Below, piece after piece: positions 47,883 to 61,258 of a DNA stretch of 64,000 bases. The stretch comes from Acanthacorydalis orientalis. Its lineage: Eukaryota > Arthropoda > Insecta > Megaloptera > Corydalidae. The position numbers and the translations under genes were made by a program. Every line of letters starts with the position of its first letter. The stretch's first letter is position 1. The stretch is from NCBI GenBank assembly GCA_034766995.1, contig CM068314.1, positions 12,501-76,500 of the forward strand. The letters run 5' to 3'. The notes under the pieces were generated by a model that was not told where the DNA came from, did no database searches, and saw only the letters and a list, made by a program, of their open reading frames with translations.

Positions 47883-50716
47883 ATGTCGTCGTCGTCGCGT
47901 CCGAGAGAGTATTTCGTCGGCGTCGACGTCGGCACGAGCAGCGCGAGGGCCGCGATCGTCGACTCGTCCGGACGGATACACCGCGTCGCGGCCCGTCCCA
48001 TCGAAATATGGACACCGCGGCCGGACCACTACGAACAGTCGTCCGACGACATCTGGCGCACTTGCTGCGAAGCGATCAAGGTGCGCTCGTGCCGACCCGA
48101 TCGGTGCGGTTCGGCCGAGCGGCGCGGACATGATAAGAACGTTGCTCTCTGTTGTCGCAGGACGTCGTGCGCGGATATGACCGGGAGCGGATCAAGGGGA
48201 TCGGGTTCGATGCGACGTGCTCGCTCGTCGTGCTCGACAGGAACGGGAAACCGCTGTCCGTCAGTTCGACAGGTAAACAAAAACGAGTCTACTGTGTGTG
48301 TGTGTGTGTGCGCGCGCGGGTGGTACGAATTAGTGTTGTTTAGTTGTTGTTTTTTTTTTCCTCAAGAAAGACACAGATCCCGAAACACGATCCCAGACAA
48401 AGACAAACCCAGGCGATTCCCAACTTCCTCATAACGATCGCATTCCATTAAAACGTGCGACGCCGTCATTGGTCGGCGCCTTCGTCTCTTTGAACACGAA
48501 TGCATGTGATGATCTGGTCTGCCGTATACGGAGGCCTCTTGAGAACGACTTGTTACGACTCGTCTATTCGCCACCCGACAGCACTCTGCAACGCCTCAGA
48601 GTTACTTTGAATTTTTGCCGGCAGTCATTCGCTAACAAGCCTGGAGTTTTGTTCAATTTGTCCCGTTGCTATATTCTGCACTTCGGCTCACGAACGGGAC
48701 GCGTTTCGATTCTAAACATTTTTCGGTTCAAACGCTCGTCCTCTTTGCAGACCGTACAAGAGGAAAGCAAGTATTAAAAGGTCCGGGAACAGAACAGAGC
48801 TGTTGACTTTGCCAAACTGAAAAAGTAAATGTAGCGAGATGAGCGACGAATCGAGCCGCCTGAACCGAATTCGATTCTTTTCGACGTCTGATTCCTGCAA
48901 TATAGCTTTCTCTGTGCGACGTCCCTTTCGTTTCATTCATTTTTTTCAATCGCACACGCCACCGTCGAACGTCGCGCGTACACCGTTCCCGATCTAACCG
49001 GCTCGTCTCTCTCTCGCAAGGAAACGACGATCAGAACGTCATCATGTGGATGGACCACCGTGCGTCCGACGAAGCCGACTTCATCAACGCGCTCGATCAT
49101 CCGGTCCTGAGGTACGTCGGCGGGAGGGTCTCGCTCGAGATGGAGACACCGAAACTGCTGTGGCTCAAGAACAACATGAGGGAGCGCTGCTGGGACAACG
49201 CCGGTCTGTTCTTCGACCTGCCCGATTATCTCACGTGGCGGGCGACCGGCAGCGAGTCGAGGTCGCTGTGCTCGCTGGTCTGCAAATGGACGTACGAGAT
49301 ACGCTCGGGCTCGGAGCACGGCTGGAACGCGAGCTATTTCGAGCAGATCGGGCTCGACGACCTGCTGGCGGACGACTGCGCGAAAATCGGCAACGACGTG
49401 CGAGCGCCCGGATCACCGTGCGACGGCGGACTGAGGGCGGACGTCGCGTCCGAGCTCGGCTTGGTTCCCGGCACGCCGGTCGGCGCGTCGATCATCGACG
49501 CGCACGCCGGCGGGCTGGGCATGGTCGGCTGTTCGGTCGACGGCGTCCCGAGCGAGTTTCACACGAGACTAGGTAGGTGGCCGCGTGCCGGCCGGCGCCC
49601 TCGTTCGCGGCCTGACCGTTCCCCCGTTTCGTCCGAAGCGCTGATCTGCGGAACGTCGACGTGTCACATGGCGGTCGCCGAGACGCCGGTGTTCGCACCG
49701 GGCGTGTGGGGCCCGTACTACAGCGCGATGGTGCCGGACTATTGGCTGAACGAGGGCGGGCAGAGCGCGACCGGTAAGCTGATCGACCACATCATCGACT
49801 CGCATCCGGCGACGGCCGGCATCAAGGCGAAAATCCGCGACGGCACGTGAGTGCGGACGACGTTCGCGCCGTCCCTCTGTTCGTCTCTATGCGACGTTCG
49901 CGACACGTGCGGCGGCCGTTTGCTTTTCAGGCACGTACAGCGGTACCTCTCGAATCTGATCGTCGAAATGACCGGGAGGAGGTCGCTCGAGAACATGGCG
50001 TACTTGACGAGAAACATCCACGTCTATCCGGATTTCCACGGAAACAGGTCCCCGCTCGCCGACTGCACACTTCGCGGAATGGTAACGGCCGCATTCGCAT
50101 TCCGCGCGCGCCCTGCCGACCTTTGCGGCGAGGCAAAAAACGGCAGACGAGCGCCGACGACGTCGAGCACCGTTCGTGATTCGTTAACGCTTTCTAGATT
50201 TCAGGACTGACCCTGTCGACGGGCGAAGAGGACCTCGCCGTACTTTATCTGGCGACGATACAAGCACTGGCCGTGAGTACAGCGAGCACGCGCACGCGGC
50301 CGCCGTCGCTCGTGCGCGTCCGTCGACACACGGTCCGTTTCGTTTTACAGTACGGCACGAGGCACATCGTCGAAACTCTGCGCGGCAACGGCCACGACGG
50401 CATACGTTCGGTTCTGATCTGCGGCGGGCTGAGCAAGAACCCGGTGTTCGTGCAGACGCACGCGGACGTCGTCGGGATGCCGGTCCTGTGTCCGGACGAG
50501 CCCGAGTCCGTTCTGCTCGGCGCTTCGATACTGGGCGCCTGCGCTGCGAACGCGTTCAGGACGACGCACGAGGCGGTCGTCGCGATGGGAGGCGGCGCCG
50601 TCACCGTCGAACCGGCCGACAACGCTCGGGAGTACCACGCGAAGAAATACAGGGTGTTCCTCAGAATGGTCGACGATCAGAGGGCGTACGGAGACGTTAT
50701 GCGCGCGGACGACTGA
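47883..50716 (+). CDS. Fggy: FGGY carbohydrate kinase domain-containing protein (7 exons, 553 aa)
   Basis: ATP-dependent sugar kinase of the FGGY family. The animal FGGY protein phosphorylates ribulose-type substrates, but the substrate here is inferred. Exons 47883-48080, 48161-48272, 49021-49572, 49639-49846, 49931-50081, 50198-50272 and 50351-50716 stay in frame. The N-terminal lobe starts with '[20 protein letters not shown]' (phosphate-binding loop, residues about 10-29). Then come '[11 protein letters not shown]' (112-122), 'DYLTWRATG', and '[10 protein letters not shown]' with the likely catalytic base Asp263. The C-terminal lobe carries '[10 protein letters not shown]' and '[12 protein letters not shown]' (454-465) with the adenosine-site glycines, then '[15 protein letters not shown]'. 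Length matches the family (about 550 aa). The start is the ATG eight codons before the conserved strand. Nothing is missing, so the enzyme looks functional. Confidence 0.92.
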
Positions 50717-50807
50717 GCGAACACGCGCCTGTCGATTCCGTCTCGCCGCCTCGTGATTGTTACCGTTGTACGGCGAATGTAAATGTAAAAAATATGTATT
50801 TTTTTCG

Positions 50808-50813
50808 AATAAA
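50808..50813 (+). terminator. Poly(A) signal of the FGGY kinase gene
   Basis: AATAAA 92 bases after the stop codon, directly after a T-run. Confidence 0.7.
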
Positions 50814-50819
50814 ACACGA

Positions 50820-52490
50820 GGGTCGAAAACGATACTGAAAATGTTCACGACTCGCTTTTAACACCGAACGCTCGTGTACCGTGACGATCGAAGACCACCG
50901 GCGATCGTATTTAATTACGCGCGAGTTCGATGTTTTTTTTTTCATTATCGTACCGAACGTGCACACGCGTATAATAAGAACTATACGCTGATAAGCGCAC
51001 CGCTTTCGAGGGCGGACGGTACGATCTCGTCCGTCGAATACCCGACTGACATATCTGTCGTTTATAGTATCCGAAAGTTCGATCGGGTTTCCTATACGAA
51101 CGGCACGCTGTGCGTTATATCAAAGCGATCGACTGCCGTCCGACGTACACGTAAAAAAGCGTCACTTACGTTTAGATTATCCGTGTCGTTTTCTTGCGGG
51201 ATTTATTCCTCGGCCGTGCCCCGCGATCACGATTTTACACAATTTATACACGCAGACGAACGAGTCGGAATCACTGCTCGACGAACCGAACGCGATAACG
51301 ACCGTCGATCGAAAGCGGCGCGCGCGCACGGCGGACGTACACGCGAACACCGATACGATTGAACGAGCGTCGCCCGGCCTGCTCGACGCGCCGGACGCTT
51401 ACGAACGAAAAGTATCGTCGAGCTAGGACGGACGCTGTGATAGAACGTGTTACTAGATCGTCGCCGGAAACCGTACCGATATACGATACGTGACGACCGA
51501 ACACCTACGGCGACGACACACGCCCCGTATCGATCGCCGCACACAGATACGATAAACACACCGTAATGTAAATACCGATCCGAGAAGATTAAGTAACTGT
51601 GTTTTGAGATATATACACTTGTTTAGCTGTCGCACTCTGTAACATTTTTTTTTTTTTTTAATAAAACGAAACTAACGAGAAACACCGGAAACAAATAGGT
51701 CGTGGGACGGGCGATAAATAAGTCAATGAAACACACGAGTCGTTCCTTATCGTTTAATGTTTATTTTACTCGCTAATTGAATGTATATGTACAGAAAATA
51801 TTTCTATAGTTTGATTTTATTCCTCTCTTAATTAAATACAGAATGTGTGAAGCGTCGATCGAACTACGTTTAGTAAAAACGAACGGCAGAGACGACACGT
51901 GGATTCGAGTCCGCGCGTCGAACGGAAAACGCTCGCGACGATCGAGGTCTCGTCGATAGATCCGACGAGCGACGTCGACGACGGGGGGCGGACGCGCGTC
52001 GGTTCCCGACCGGCGGCACGGAATACGGAACGCGGCGCGTCGCGTGAACGTCCGTCGAAATTCGAACTCTCGAGCGTTTTCGGAACGACGTGTCCTCGTA
52101 GCGAACGCGGACGCGGCGATTCTACATTTACGAGAAACGGAAAAACAGTCGATCGTTACACGTACGAATAATAAATAACATTTTCACAGGTAAAAATTAT
52201 GTACATCGAGCTAAAAGAAAAAACGACGCGATCCCTCCCGCTCGACTCCGTCCGACAAATCTAAAAACCGATCCTGAACTCCCGCTATAACGAATTAAAA
52301 CTCGTCGTCGAGTCGACGGAACGTACGAGGTCTCCCCGCCTCCGTGCGCCTCTCGCGACGTCGACGCGAGAGACGCGTCGTTCGAGACGGCGTCCGGCGA
52401 TCGTCGCGGCACGACCGGTCTCGTCGTTCGCGCGGCGACTCCGACTCGAGACGATCGACCGTCGGACCGCGCGACGCCCGTCGGCGCCGG
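50820..52490. other. Intergenic DNA between convergent FGGY and Bre1 genes
   Basis: The two neighbouring genes point at each other, so this region holds both 3' ends. A minus-strand AATAAA lies at about 51760-51765 and could end Bre1 with a 3' UTR of about 730 bases. Open frames here show no domain. Confidence 0.45.
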
Positions 52491-52495
52491 CCCGT

Positions 52496-55400
52496 TTACG
52501 TCGACAGGTACAGTCTGTGATAGTCGTTCGCGCCGAACGCGCAGTTGCACTTCGGGCACTTGCGCTGTCGGGTCTCGTAGCGCGTCTTCAGGCAGTCGTA
52601 ACAAAACACGTGGAAGCACTTCGACAGCACGGCGTCCTTCCGTTTCACTTTGCACGACGGACACGTCAGCGTCTCTTTGTATTCCCGTATCTCCTCCATC
52701 ATGACCTCGTCGAGCGACGTGCCGGCGAGTTCCATCTTCTTCATCCGCTCGGCTTTGCGGCGCAGCTGAGCGATCTCCTCCTGGAGACGCTTCGTCTTGT
52801 ACGCCTCGGCCTCGAGCGAGCTCGTTTTCTCGGCGACGACCTGCTGCGCTTCCTTCATCTGCGAGTGGTACTTCTCTAGAACGAAAAGACGCCGATCGTG
52901 AGGACGCGGCCGTCCCGGACTCCCGGTCCGTCGCGGACGATCGCGCTCACCCAAGTGCAGCTTCAGATCGGCCGCCGACTGCGCCGACTCGATCGCCTTC
53001 CTCTTGTGCATTTCCATCGCCTGCTGACGCAACGCGAGCTCCTTCTCGACCGTCGCGAGCGTGTTCTGCAGTATCCTCTCCTTCTCCTCGAGCTTCCTGA
53101 CGACGACGTTCGCCGCCTCGACCTGAGCCGTCAGCGTCGCGACCTGAAAACCGAAACCGTCGGACCGAGCTCGGGAGACGACCGCCGCGAGGCGCGCTAC
53201 CTGTTCGTTCAGCACGTCCTTCTCTTCGCGCGCGAATTTGTGCAACTGGTTCGACTTGATCCGCTCGCTCATCAGCTTGAAGTTCGCGTCGTCTTTTTCA
53301 CGCAACTGCTGGATCAGTCGAGAGTTCTGCTCCTGCATGTCTTCGAACGCCTGACCGGTCACTTCCATCTCGTTCAGCAACGCCTCCTCCTCCTGCGGAA
53401 CGACATGAGTTACAGAGAACGACCGTCGATTTTCCTACGCGGGCGCCGATACCGACCAGAGAGCCGACGAACGTCCTCGAGTGGTGTATGTGCCCCGCCC
53501 AGTTTCCGTCGACCGGTTTCTGTAACGCGACCTGCTTCTGAAGCTCGTACTTCTGCTCTTCGAGTTGTTTTATCTTTCTGAGCGCGTCCTCGTCGGCGAG
53601 CTTCTTGCGGTCCTCGCGCTTGCTCTCCTGCACAGACGTAAAAGTTCCGGTTTAACGCTCGCGCCGTCTTTCCGGCACGACTCTCCGACGCACCTGTATC
53701 TTCTTCATCTGCTGCCGCGTGTCCTCTAGTTCCGCTCTGATCTTCTTCTCGGACGCCATCAGCTGTACTTTGTCGCGCTGCTCCTTGCTCACGCCCTTGT
53801 ACATGTCGAGCAACAGTTTCATCTCCTTCTGCTCGTTCAGCGCTTTCCTAAACAGATCCGCAGAGATAGAGACCGATCCGACCGATCGTAAACGACCGAT
53901 ACGTACTTCAGTTGCGCTTTCAGGTCCCTGACGAGTTCGGATTCGGCTATCTTCGCCTCCTTCGCTCTCTGCGCGTCCCTGTGCTCTTTTTCCGATTTGA
54001 CGACGCCTTCTTTCTTGACGACGCCCTTCTCCGATTTGACCGCGCCCTCCTTCTTGACCGTCGGAGAGGAATTCGCCGCCTTGTCCTTGTCGCCGTCGCC
54101 TTCTTCGCCCTGTATCGACGGTCCTCGGTGTTTTTATTTAAAGTCACGACCGCGGGAGTACTAGAAAAACACACGAACCTCCTGTTCCTCTTCGCCCTCT
54201 TTTTTGACCGTAGCGTTGCACGACTCCTCCTTGATCTGCGAGTTCGGATCGCGCGACCCTCCGGCCGAATCCTCCTCCTTCGTCTCCGATCCGGAATCGC
54301 AGCGTTCGTCTTTGACCTCGCGCGCCGCGGCCTGCTGCTCGAGCTTCGCGGTCAGGTCCTCGATCTCCTTCCGGAGCTGAGGGAAAACGAGTCAGTCGCG
54401 GCAGACGCGCCGGCGACCGGTCGGCCTATACTCACGCGAGGTATCTCCGCGCTCGCCTCTTTGTACTTTCTCTTGTATCGGTGGACTTCGACCTTCAGCT
54501 GCTGCGTGTTGTTCTGCAGCGACGTGATCAGGTGCCGCATCTCTCGGTTTATAGGACCGGTCTGCTCGTTCGCCGCGAGGTTCTGTTCGAACTCGATACG
54601 CAGCATCTCGTACTCCTTGCGGAGCTGGGCGAGCACGTCCTCGAGCTGCATCACCTCCTGTCGCAGCTTCTTCTGCGCCATCAGCTCTTCGCTCTGCAAC
54701 ACGACCGGTCAGAACACGCGTCGGACGCACGTCCGGCACGTCGCGTTACCTCCATCATCTCGATGTTACGGAGGTGGGCGTTCTTGCTCGCCTGCAGCTG
54801 CGCGCGCGCGTCGTCGAGCTGCGTCTTCAGCTGCATCGACTCGTTGTACAGCACGGAGAACTGCGACTGCAAGCACTTGTACTCGGTCGTCTCGACGATC
54901 ACGCTCTCGGGCAGCTGCCGGATCTGGAAACGAACGCGATCGGTACCGGACGCGCGTCGGCGTACGACGTACGCGCACTCACGTCCATCTTGAGCTTCTC
55001 GACCTCCTTCAGGCACTCCCTGTGCTGCTGGTGCAGCTTGTCGAGCTCCTGCAGACGGTTGTTCGCCAGCTCCTTCCACTCTTCGATCTCCTTGTTCAGG
55101 TCCTCGAGTTTCGACTGCGAGACGCCGGTCGCGACCGTCGCCTTGACCTGCGTGCTGTTGTTGCTGCTGCTGCTGCTGTTCTGCTCGCCGTGTATCTGGT
55201 GGTAGACCTTCAGTTTCTCGATCGCCTCGGCGAGATGCGTCTCGAGCTTGTCGTTCCTGCACCGGACTTTCTCGAGCTCGTACTGCAGGTCGTCGATCTG
55301 GTTCCGGAGCTCGGCGTTTTCGGTCTCCTTGCCGGTCAGCGAGTCCTGCAGCTCGGCCATCTTCAGGTTGATCGTGTGATACTTCTCGTGCAGCGAAGTG

Positions 55401-56154
55401 TTCAGCGCCTGCAGCTTCCGGTTCTCGGCCTGTATCTCGATGTTCGCCTGCCGGATCGTCTCGTCCATGCACGGCGGAGACTCTTCTGAAAAACGAAACC
55501 GAACCGTCGGCACAGGAACGCGCGCGACCTCCCGCGCGGATCCGCGACTCACGCCCGTCGAGCTCGCCCTTCAGCGCGAGCGTTATCTTCTCGTTCCTCT
55601 GCATCAGCCTGTCGAACGCCTGTATGACCTTCGCGACCGCGCGCTTCGAGACCTGGACGCGATTCGCGAGCTTGTCGTCGAGCTCCTCCTTGTCCCAGGT
55701 CGACAGCTGCATCAGAAACGAAGTCGTCGCCTCGTTCTCGTCTGCGAAAGGTAAAAAGAGACACGACCGTGAGCGACGCGCGGGACACGCGCGTCCGCGT
55801 CGCCGGGCACTACTGACTCCTGTTCTCCGACTCGTCGGCGGTCTCCGCGTCGAACCTCTGCAGGAGCACACGGATATCTTCGTTCAGCTGGTTCCAGTAC
55901 CGGTTGACGACGTTGAGCACGGCGTCGTCCTGCGTCTGCCGCTTCTCGAGCTGCTCGATCCTCTGCCGCAACTCGGCCTCGGACCTGTGCCTCTGTTCGA
56001 TCCTTTGCGCGAGCTTCTTGTTCTGAAACTGGAGCACCTTGATGTCCATCTCCTCGAGCGTCGAGATCGGGCCCATCAGGTGCGGCTCGAAGTGCACCCT
56101 CTTGATGGGCGGCTGGCCGCCGCTCGTGCTCTCGTCCGACGTCCGCTTCGACAT
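52496..56154 (-). CDS. Bre1: E3 ubiquitin-protein ligase Bre1 (12 exons, 983 aa)
   Basis: Nuclear RING ligase that with its E2 partner monoubiquitylates histone H2B, a mark coupled to transcription elongation and H3K4/K79 methylation. Minus-strand exons are 55818-56154, 55553-55741, 54983-55485, 54750-54923, 54436-54693, 54179-54376, 53907-54109, 53694-53847, 53457-53627, 53201-53392, 52951-53143 and 52496-52875. Introns are only about 55-75 bp and every junction keeps the frame. Almost the whole length is coiled coil. Family landmarks include '[19 protein letters not shown]', '[17 protein letters not shown]', '[20 protein letters not shown]', '[11 protein letters not shown]', an acidic/Lys-rich linker around 480-570, and '[20 protein letters not shown]'. 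The C3HC4 RING is complete: Cys929, Cys932, Cys944, His946, Cys949, Cys952, Cys964 and Cys967. '[11 protein letters not shown]' ends the protein as in orthologues. Start at 56154 gives '[10 protein letters not shown]' before the conserved 'KRVHFEP'. Confidence 0.95.
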
Positions 56155-56630
56155 CCCGGCGGATGTGTTGCGTGTGCGTGAGTTCGTCTGTCGCTTGAAA
56201 TCCACACTCTGTGCGATAGTCGTGTTGTTTATTTATTTCGGCACGCGAGTCGAAATTACATTAAAACTAGTCTACATGTCAACAAACGTCGTTGCCAACT
56301 GCCGAATGTTAAGTAATGGAACGCACGTCAGCCGTGCGCCTGTGCGCACGGCCGTCGCGCAGCTGCGACGCGCGGTCGATTCGAAAACGTCGTACGTACG
56401 GAAAGACGCTCTCCCCGGCAGCGGCGACATCGTCGGACTGGAACCGGGTCGCCGGTTTTACACGTTTACGAAAGAATGATCGGGGGCATCGATCTGCAAC
56501 AGTATCGAACCTTTTGAAAATACGAAATGATACTTCAACAAAATCTTTCAAAGAAATCATCCTACACGAACATCATAGAAACCGATCTCGTTCCAGTCGC
56601 AAATTAACATAAACCTTTTTCATTTTCGAG

Positions 56631-56686
<56 letters not shown>

Positions 56687-57356
56687 GTACATACATATAT
56701 AATACTCATTGTCAGACGTAAAGAGTATAAAATGTTATTTCACTATAATAATAAAGATAAAACGTCATCGGTAACTCATCGTTAGTTCATTAAGTAAATA
56801 CACCGAGTGTTTGTTTACATTTAAAAAAAAACATTCTGATATGATACCTCTACGTTTGTTAGCTTAATTAGATCAAAAAAAAACCCTAGTGAATCATTAT
56901 TTTTTAACTGTCAGAAACTGTACGTCGAAATGATAACGAAAAATGTTCAATGAAGAACGAATATTGGGCAATTTTCTTAATATTGTTTGTGTGTCGCACT
57001 CGAGAATACCGCAAAGGAAATGACATTGTGATATGAAATGAATCAATTAAAAACTCAACGCGCACACACACGATTTGCTGGAAAGATTAATTATTCTTTT
57101 TACACGCGTAAGACATTTCGACACGAATGAATCACATTTGTGCATACAAAAAGATATTGAACGATTTCTTTATTAATTTTACAGAAACGTACGCGAGCGA
57201 TTTATAGTTTGCTCGACGCATTTTCTTATATTGGAAAGAAAAACCTGTTCTGTTGAAAGTTTCGATCGAAATGGAAAAGAAAATCGCGACCTATGAACAT
57301 GAACGATTGAAAAGTAATAACACACAACAGATACAGATTCGGAAAAGAATCTCCTA

Positions 57357-57434
<78 letters not shown>

Positions 57435-58040
57435 GATTTAAAATTGAAATATAATTATGAATAAAATATAGAAAGTAATTTTTTTGCCGTATTATTGAGA
57501 GTGGAAGTGAATAAAGTATTGACATTTGTCCACTATTTAGCTGTGATACAACATTAGTTTTTATCAGAACACAGGGAATAATTATCAAGTTTAAATTTAA
57601 TTAATATTATTGTAACGTGTAGAGTGATCTAGTAATTACATTATTAATTTTTTATATTTTTCATTTGATATCCATAGAAAAAAACTCTAAGAAACTGTAC
57701 GTTCTGTTTTCTCAAAGTATTCATTTTAACTTTCAGTTTTCTCTGATAGACTTTTCACATAAACGAAAGTATTAACTTCCTTAATTAATATTTGTGGTAG
57801 TCTACAATTGGTATCGTGTTTCTATTCGATTACTTATTTCAAATCGAAGAGTTTAATTCAATAATTACAAGAAAATAAACGAAATTTGTTTCAATGAATA
57901 TCAGTTTCAAGAAAAGATACACTTCGATATAATCGTTTAACATTAAGATGTATACGTATATATTGTTGTGTGGCCGCACCTCTCTATGTTCCTGAATATT
58001 AGTCACGCATTCCGCAATTTCAACCCATCGACTCCCTAAA
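56155..58040. other. Intergenic DNA upstream of Bre1
   Basis: The first 300 bases are GC-rich and probably carry the Bre1 promoter. Pure (TA)n tracts lie at about 56631-56681 and 57362-57430. The remainder is AT-rich with no gene. Confidence 0.45.
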
Positions 58041-58129
58041 TTACTCGAGCGACTATATAAAGGCATACGGATAAAATCCCGGACCAGCGAGAGATCGCAC
58101 CCGCGGGTTCCCTGGAGCTACACGCTGAT

Positions 58130-58505
58130 CCATCGCCAAGATGCGACCGTCGCTGCGGTCATGGAAAATGGTCCACCACATTGTGAGATTGGTACTCGTA
58201 ACTGGCAGACGGTCCCGGCCATATCGGCCGCCGCATCGGTGTGCGAAATCAGTAACACGGCCCCATCGTGCAACACCAAACGTGCGGCCTCCAAACTCGC
58301 CAGATTTAAATCCCACGGACTACTACGTTCGGAACGTTTTCGAAACGGAGACTGATCGACACCGTCACAATGCCAGAGATTCACTGAACGGCGCCGATGT
58401 CTAGCCGATGTCCGAAATGAATAACGCCCATTTAGTGCAGACATGTCAATGATTCCGGTCGCGCATTGAAGCAGTCGTCGAAGCCAAAGGCGGATTCATA
58501 ATCTA
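58130..58505 (+). pseudogene. Decayed mariner/Tc-type transposase, 3' end
   Basis: In three frames the plus strand gives pieces that match the C-terminal end of mariner/Tc3-like transposases in the right order: 'NTAPSCNTKRA' near 58256 (the Q-D-x-A-P-x-H-x block), 'RPPNSPDLNPTDYYV' near 58292-58336 (the S-P-D-L-N-P block), 'ETDRHRHNARDSL' and finally 'FRSRIEAVVEAKGGFI' near 58457-58504. The end after the last block lies at a stop near 58503. The N-terminal half is not present upstream as far as I can see. Confidence 0.7.
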
Positions 58506-58509
58506 ATAA

Positions 58510-58632
58510 GAAAGCTTATCGAGAAGATGTGTACAAATTTTTATTGAAATATATTTGATTTTTATTCGGTTGGAGCTTTTTTTTATTAAATTACCAAATA
58601 TGTCCTCAAATACCACTCGCATCATGTGTGTG

Positions 58633-58711
<79 letters not shown>

Positions 58712-61010
58712 TTAAAGTAAATATCTGTTTGTTTTTTATACATTCGTACATCCTTCGATATATCAAAATTCAACTTTGAAAAATTACACCCTATGCTCCT
58801 ACGAGAAATATATTGTAATTAGAAACATCATCAATCATCCCATTTTAAGGATTTCCTGTTTTTCCACCAAAAAAAAAAACTATGCATAGAAATGAACCAA
58901 TTTAGTGACAAAAACAGAGAATTAATTGAACTGTTACAATTATAACCGGTTTCGATCAGCTAATAACACGGCGCCTTCATGGACATCATGGAGCCCCGCT
59001 GGCTGAACTATCAGATGATTTTTTTTCATCGACGCAGCTTGTTCTCGTGTATTCGTCACGATGGCGTTCGGTTGATCCAAATGAACGAGGACCGACGAGA
59101 CAACGTACAATACATCCGACGATATGTTGAAATCGATCATCGAATGGATTAAGAAAATTAGTTGTATCTAGCAACAACAGTACACCCCTGTCTCCTGTAG
59201 AAAATAATAATAATAATAATAAACGACGCCGCCGAGCGCATCTTTCCCAATCGACCGCGAACGATCCGATTGGAGGAGTGGAAGACGAATCCCAAAGGAT
59301 ATTGCGAGATGCTCGCGGCCGATAAAACGCAACAGAGTGCCGTCGCAAGAGAGCATTCGCGACTTTTTGCTCTGAGCAGTGTGACGCGAACAGTTCTTTC
59401 TGCGTGCCGATCGAATCAGCAGATGCGAGACGTCGGGGTCGCTGCTTTTTTCCTCCTTCGTACGCGATAACACATGGTGTGTGCGGATTTGTCTCGAACG
59501 GTGGCCGTAAGTGTTACGATAAGAGTTGTGGGGACCGTTCCTCTCCGATTCGAATTTGAAAAAATGTATCGGGGAGGAGAGGCGCGAGGGTGAGGAAAAC
59601 AGAGTGGTTTTTGTTCGTTTCGTTCGTATTTATGTGTGTGTGTGTGTGCGCGCGCGCTTTTCAATTCTTTGTTCGTCGATTTAATTATTGTATTTTACAA
59701 GGGACGTACAAAAATTTGATTCGACTCTTACACCTCTGTTCACTGTTAAATTTATCTATAAATCTCACACGTTCGTTATTGTCACTCGACGACAGGTGAT
59801 TTTCTGCAATTTGTTTAATAATTTTGTTTAATAATTGTACAAACCCTATTAATAGTCCCATTCGCACACCGTACAATAATTTAGAATTTGATTCGAGACG
59901 ATCGCCAGGCTCTGTTCGAGTTAGTTTCTTCGATTCGGCGACATTTTCACGGATTTAAAGGCGGATTTTCGCCAGACGGGCAACAAAACTCTAACTGCGT
60001 TTCCGAAATCAGAATCTTTTCAAACACTCTCGGTCTCTGTTAGCAATTCCTGCAGATCTTCTCTAGACGCGTCAAGATCAAAAGGCGTCGCTAAGTCGCT
60101 GGGAAAACAGACCTCGGAGTGACGACGACGTCGACTCGATATATATTTTTTTCCAAATGCAGTAAAAACGACGTTTGTTTCGTTGTTCGTTTGTCGAAAA
60201 ACCATATCCGAATGATTCATTATGTTCGATCGTTTTCGATAGATTTTCGCCGAATTGTTATTCTACTGTTCTAATTTCGAAACGAGTTTTGAGAAAAACG
60301 TACCACACTGCCGACAGCTCGACTGCCGAAAACGCGATACTCGCCGACCGAACGGGTGACGTTGACCTGCATGAATTTAAATGCGCGGATCTAACAAAAC
60401 TATTTGCATTTGAATAAAAAAAATAACACGCTCATTCATATGTATTTGTGTGTGTGTGTGAACATGTATAGATATATGTATGTATGTGTGTGTGTATATA
60501 TATGTATATATATATACATATGTATGCATGTGTGTGTGCAAGCACTGCACATGTTAAATGTGTAAAACAAAACGCACGCGTGTCGTGTTTATTTTGTTTA
60601 TTTGTATAGTGTCGTGCATTCGATTATTTAACTCCAAATCGCACGGAACGTCCATTCGGCAGCCGCGTCTCGCGTCAACACTCCATATCTGCCTCCAAAT
60701 TTAGGTTATAAGTCATATTTATTTACAGAGACACGGTTCAATGCGTGTCTTTTTTTGCAGCGCGCTGATAAAATTAATTATCTGCACTAACTTCACCAAA
60801 CCGATCCGAGTGTGCCTGCGCGTTTCATTCGTTTCGTCTCGCCGTTCGTGGCGTCTCGTCAACGCCGCCCGAGACTGATCTCACTGCGAACAGACCGCTG
60901 CTGCTCGACTGTGTCCGGTCGTCCGTTCATGCCGTCCGTCGCACGGATGCATCGTTCGAATCTCGGAAGCGATCAATGAGCAGACAGAGAAGTTCCACGA
61001 CGACTGAAAA
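58510..61010. other. Intergenic DNA upstream of the metalloproteinase
   Basis: (TA)n flanked by (TG)n near 58627-58711, a short (AAT)n near 59201-59220, and (TG)n near 59633-59650 and 60448-60540. No coding region is supported. The last 250 bases are richer in GC and probably hold the 5' UTR of the next gene. Confidence 0.45.
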
Positions 61011-61200
61011 ATGAATCGCGACGGGAAATCTAAGATCGGCGGACCGATCCGCGGCGTTTCGGTGCTGTTGCTGCTTTGGTGCGCGTGCTCTACGGACGGT
61101 GCGCCTGTGCTCAAGCAGAATCCGACTGCGACGGCGATGAAAATACCGACAAAGGAGACGGTAAGTCCGTCGGTTTCTCGCCCTACATGCATGCATACAT

Positions 61201-61258
<58 letters not shown>

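Noticed and set aside
53912..55489. Open frame of 525 codons on the plus strand opposite Bre1
   Set aside because: It is an antisense shadow. Bre1 on the other strand has clear family similarity in every exon, and GC-rich third positions suppress stops on the opposite strand.
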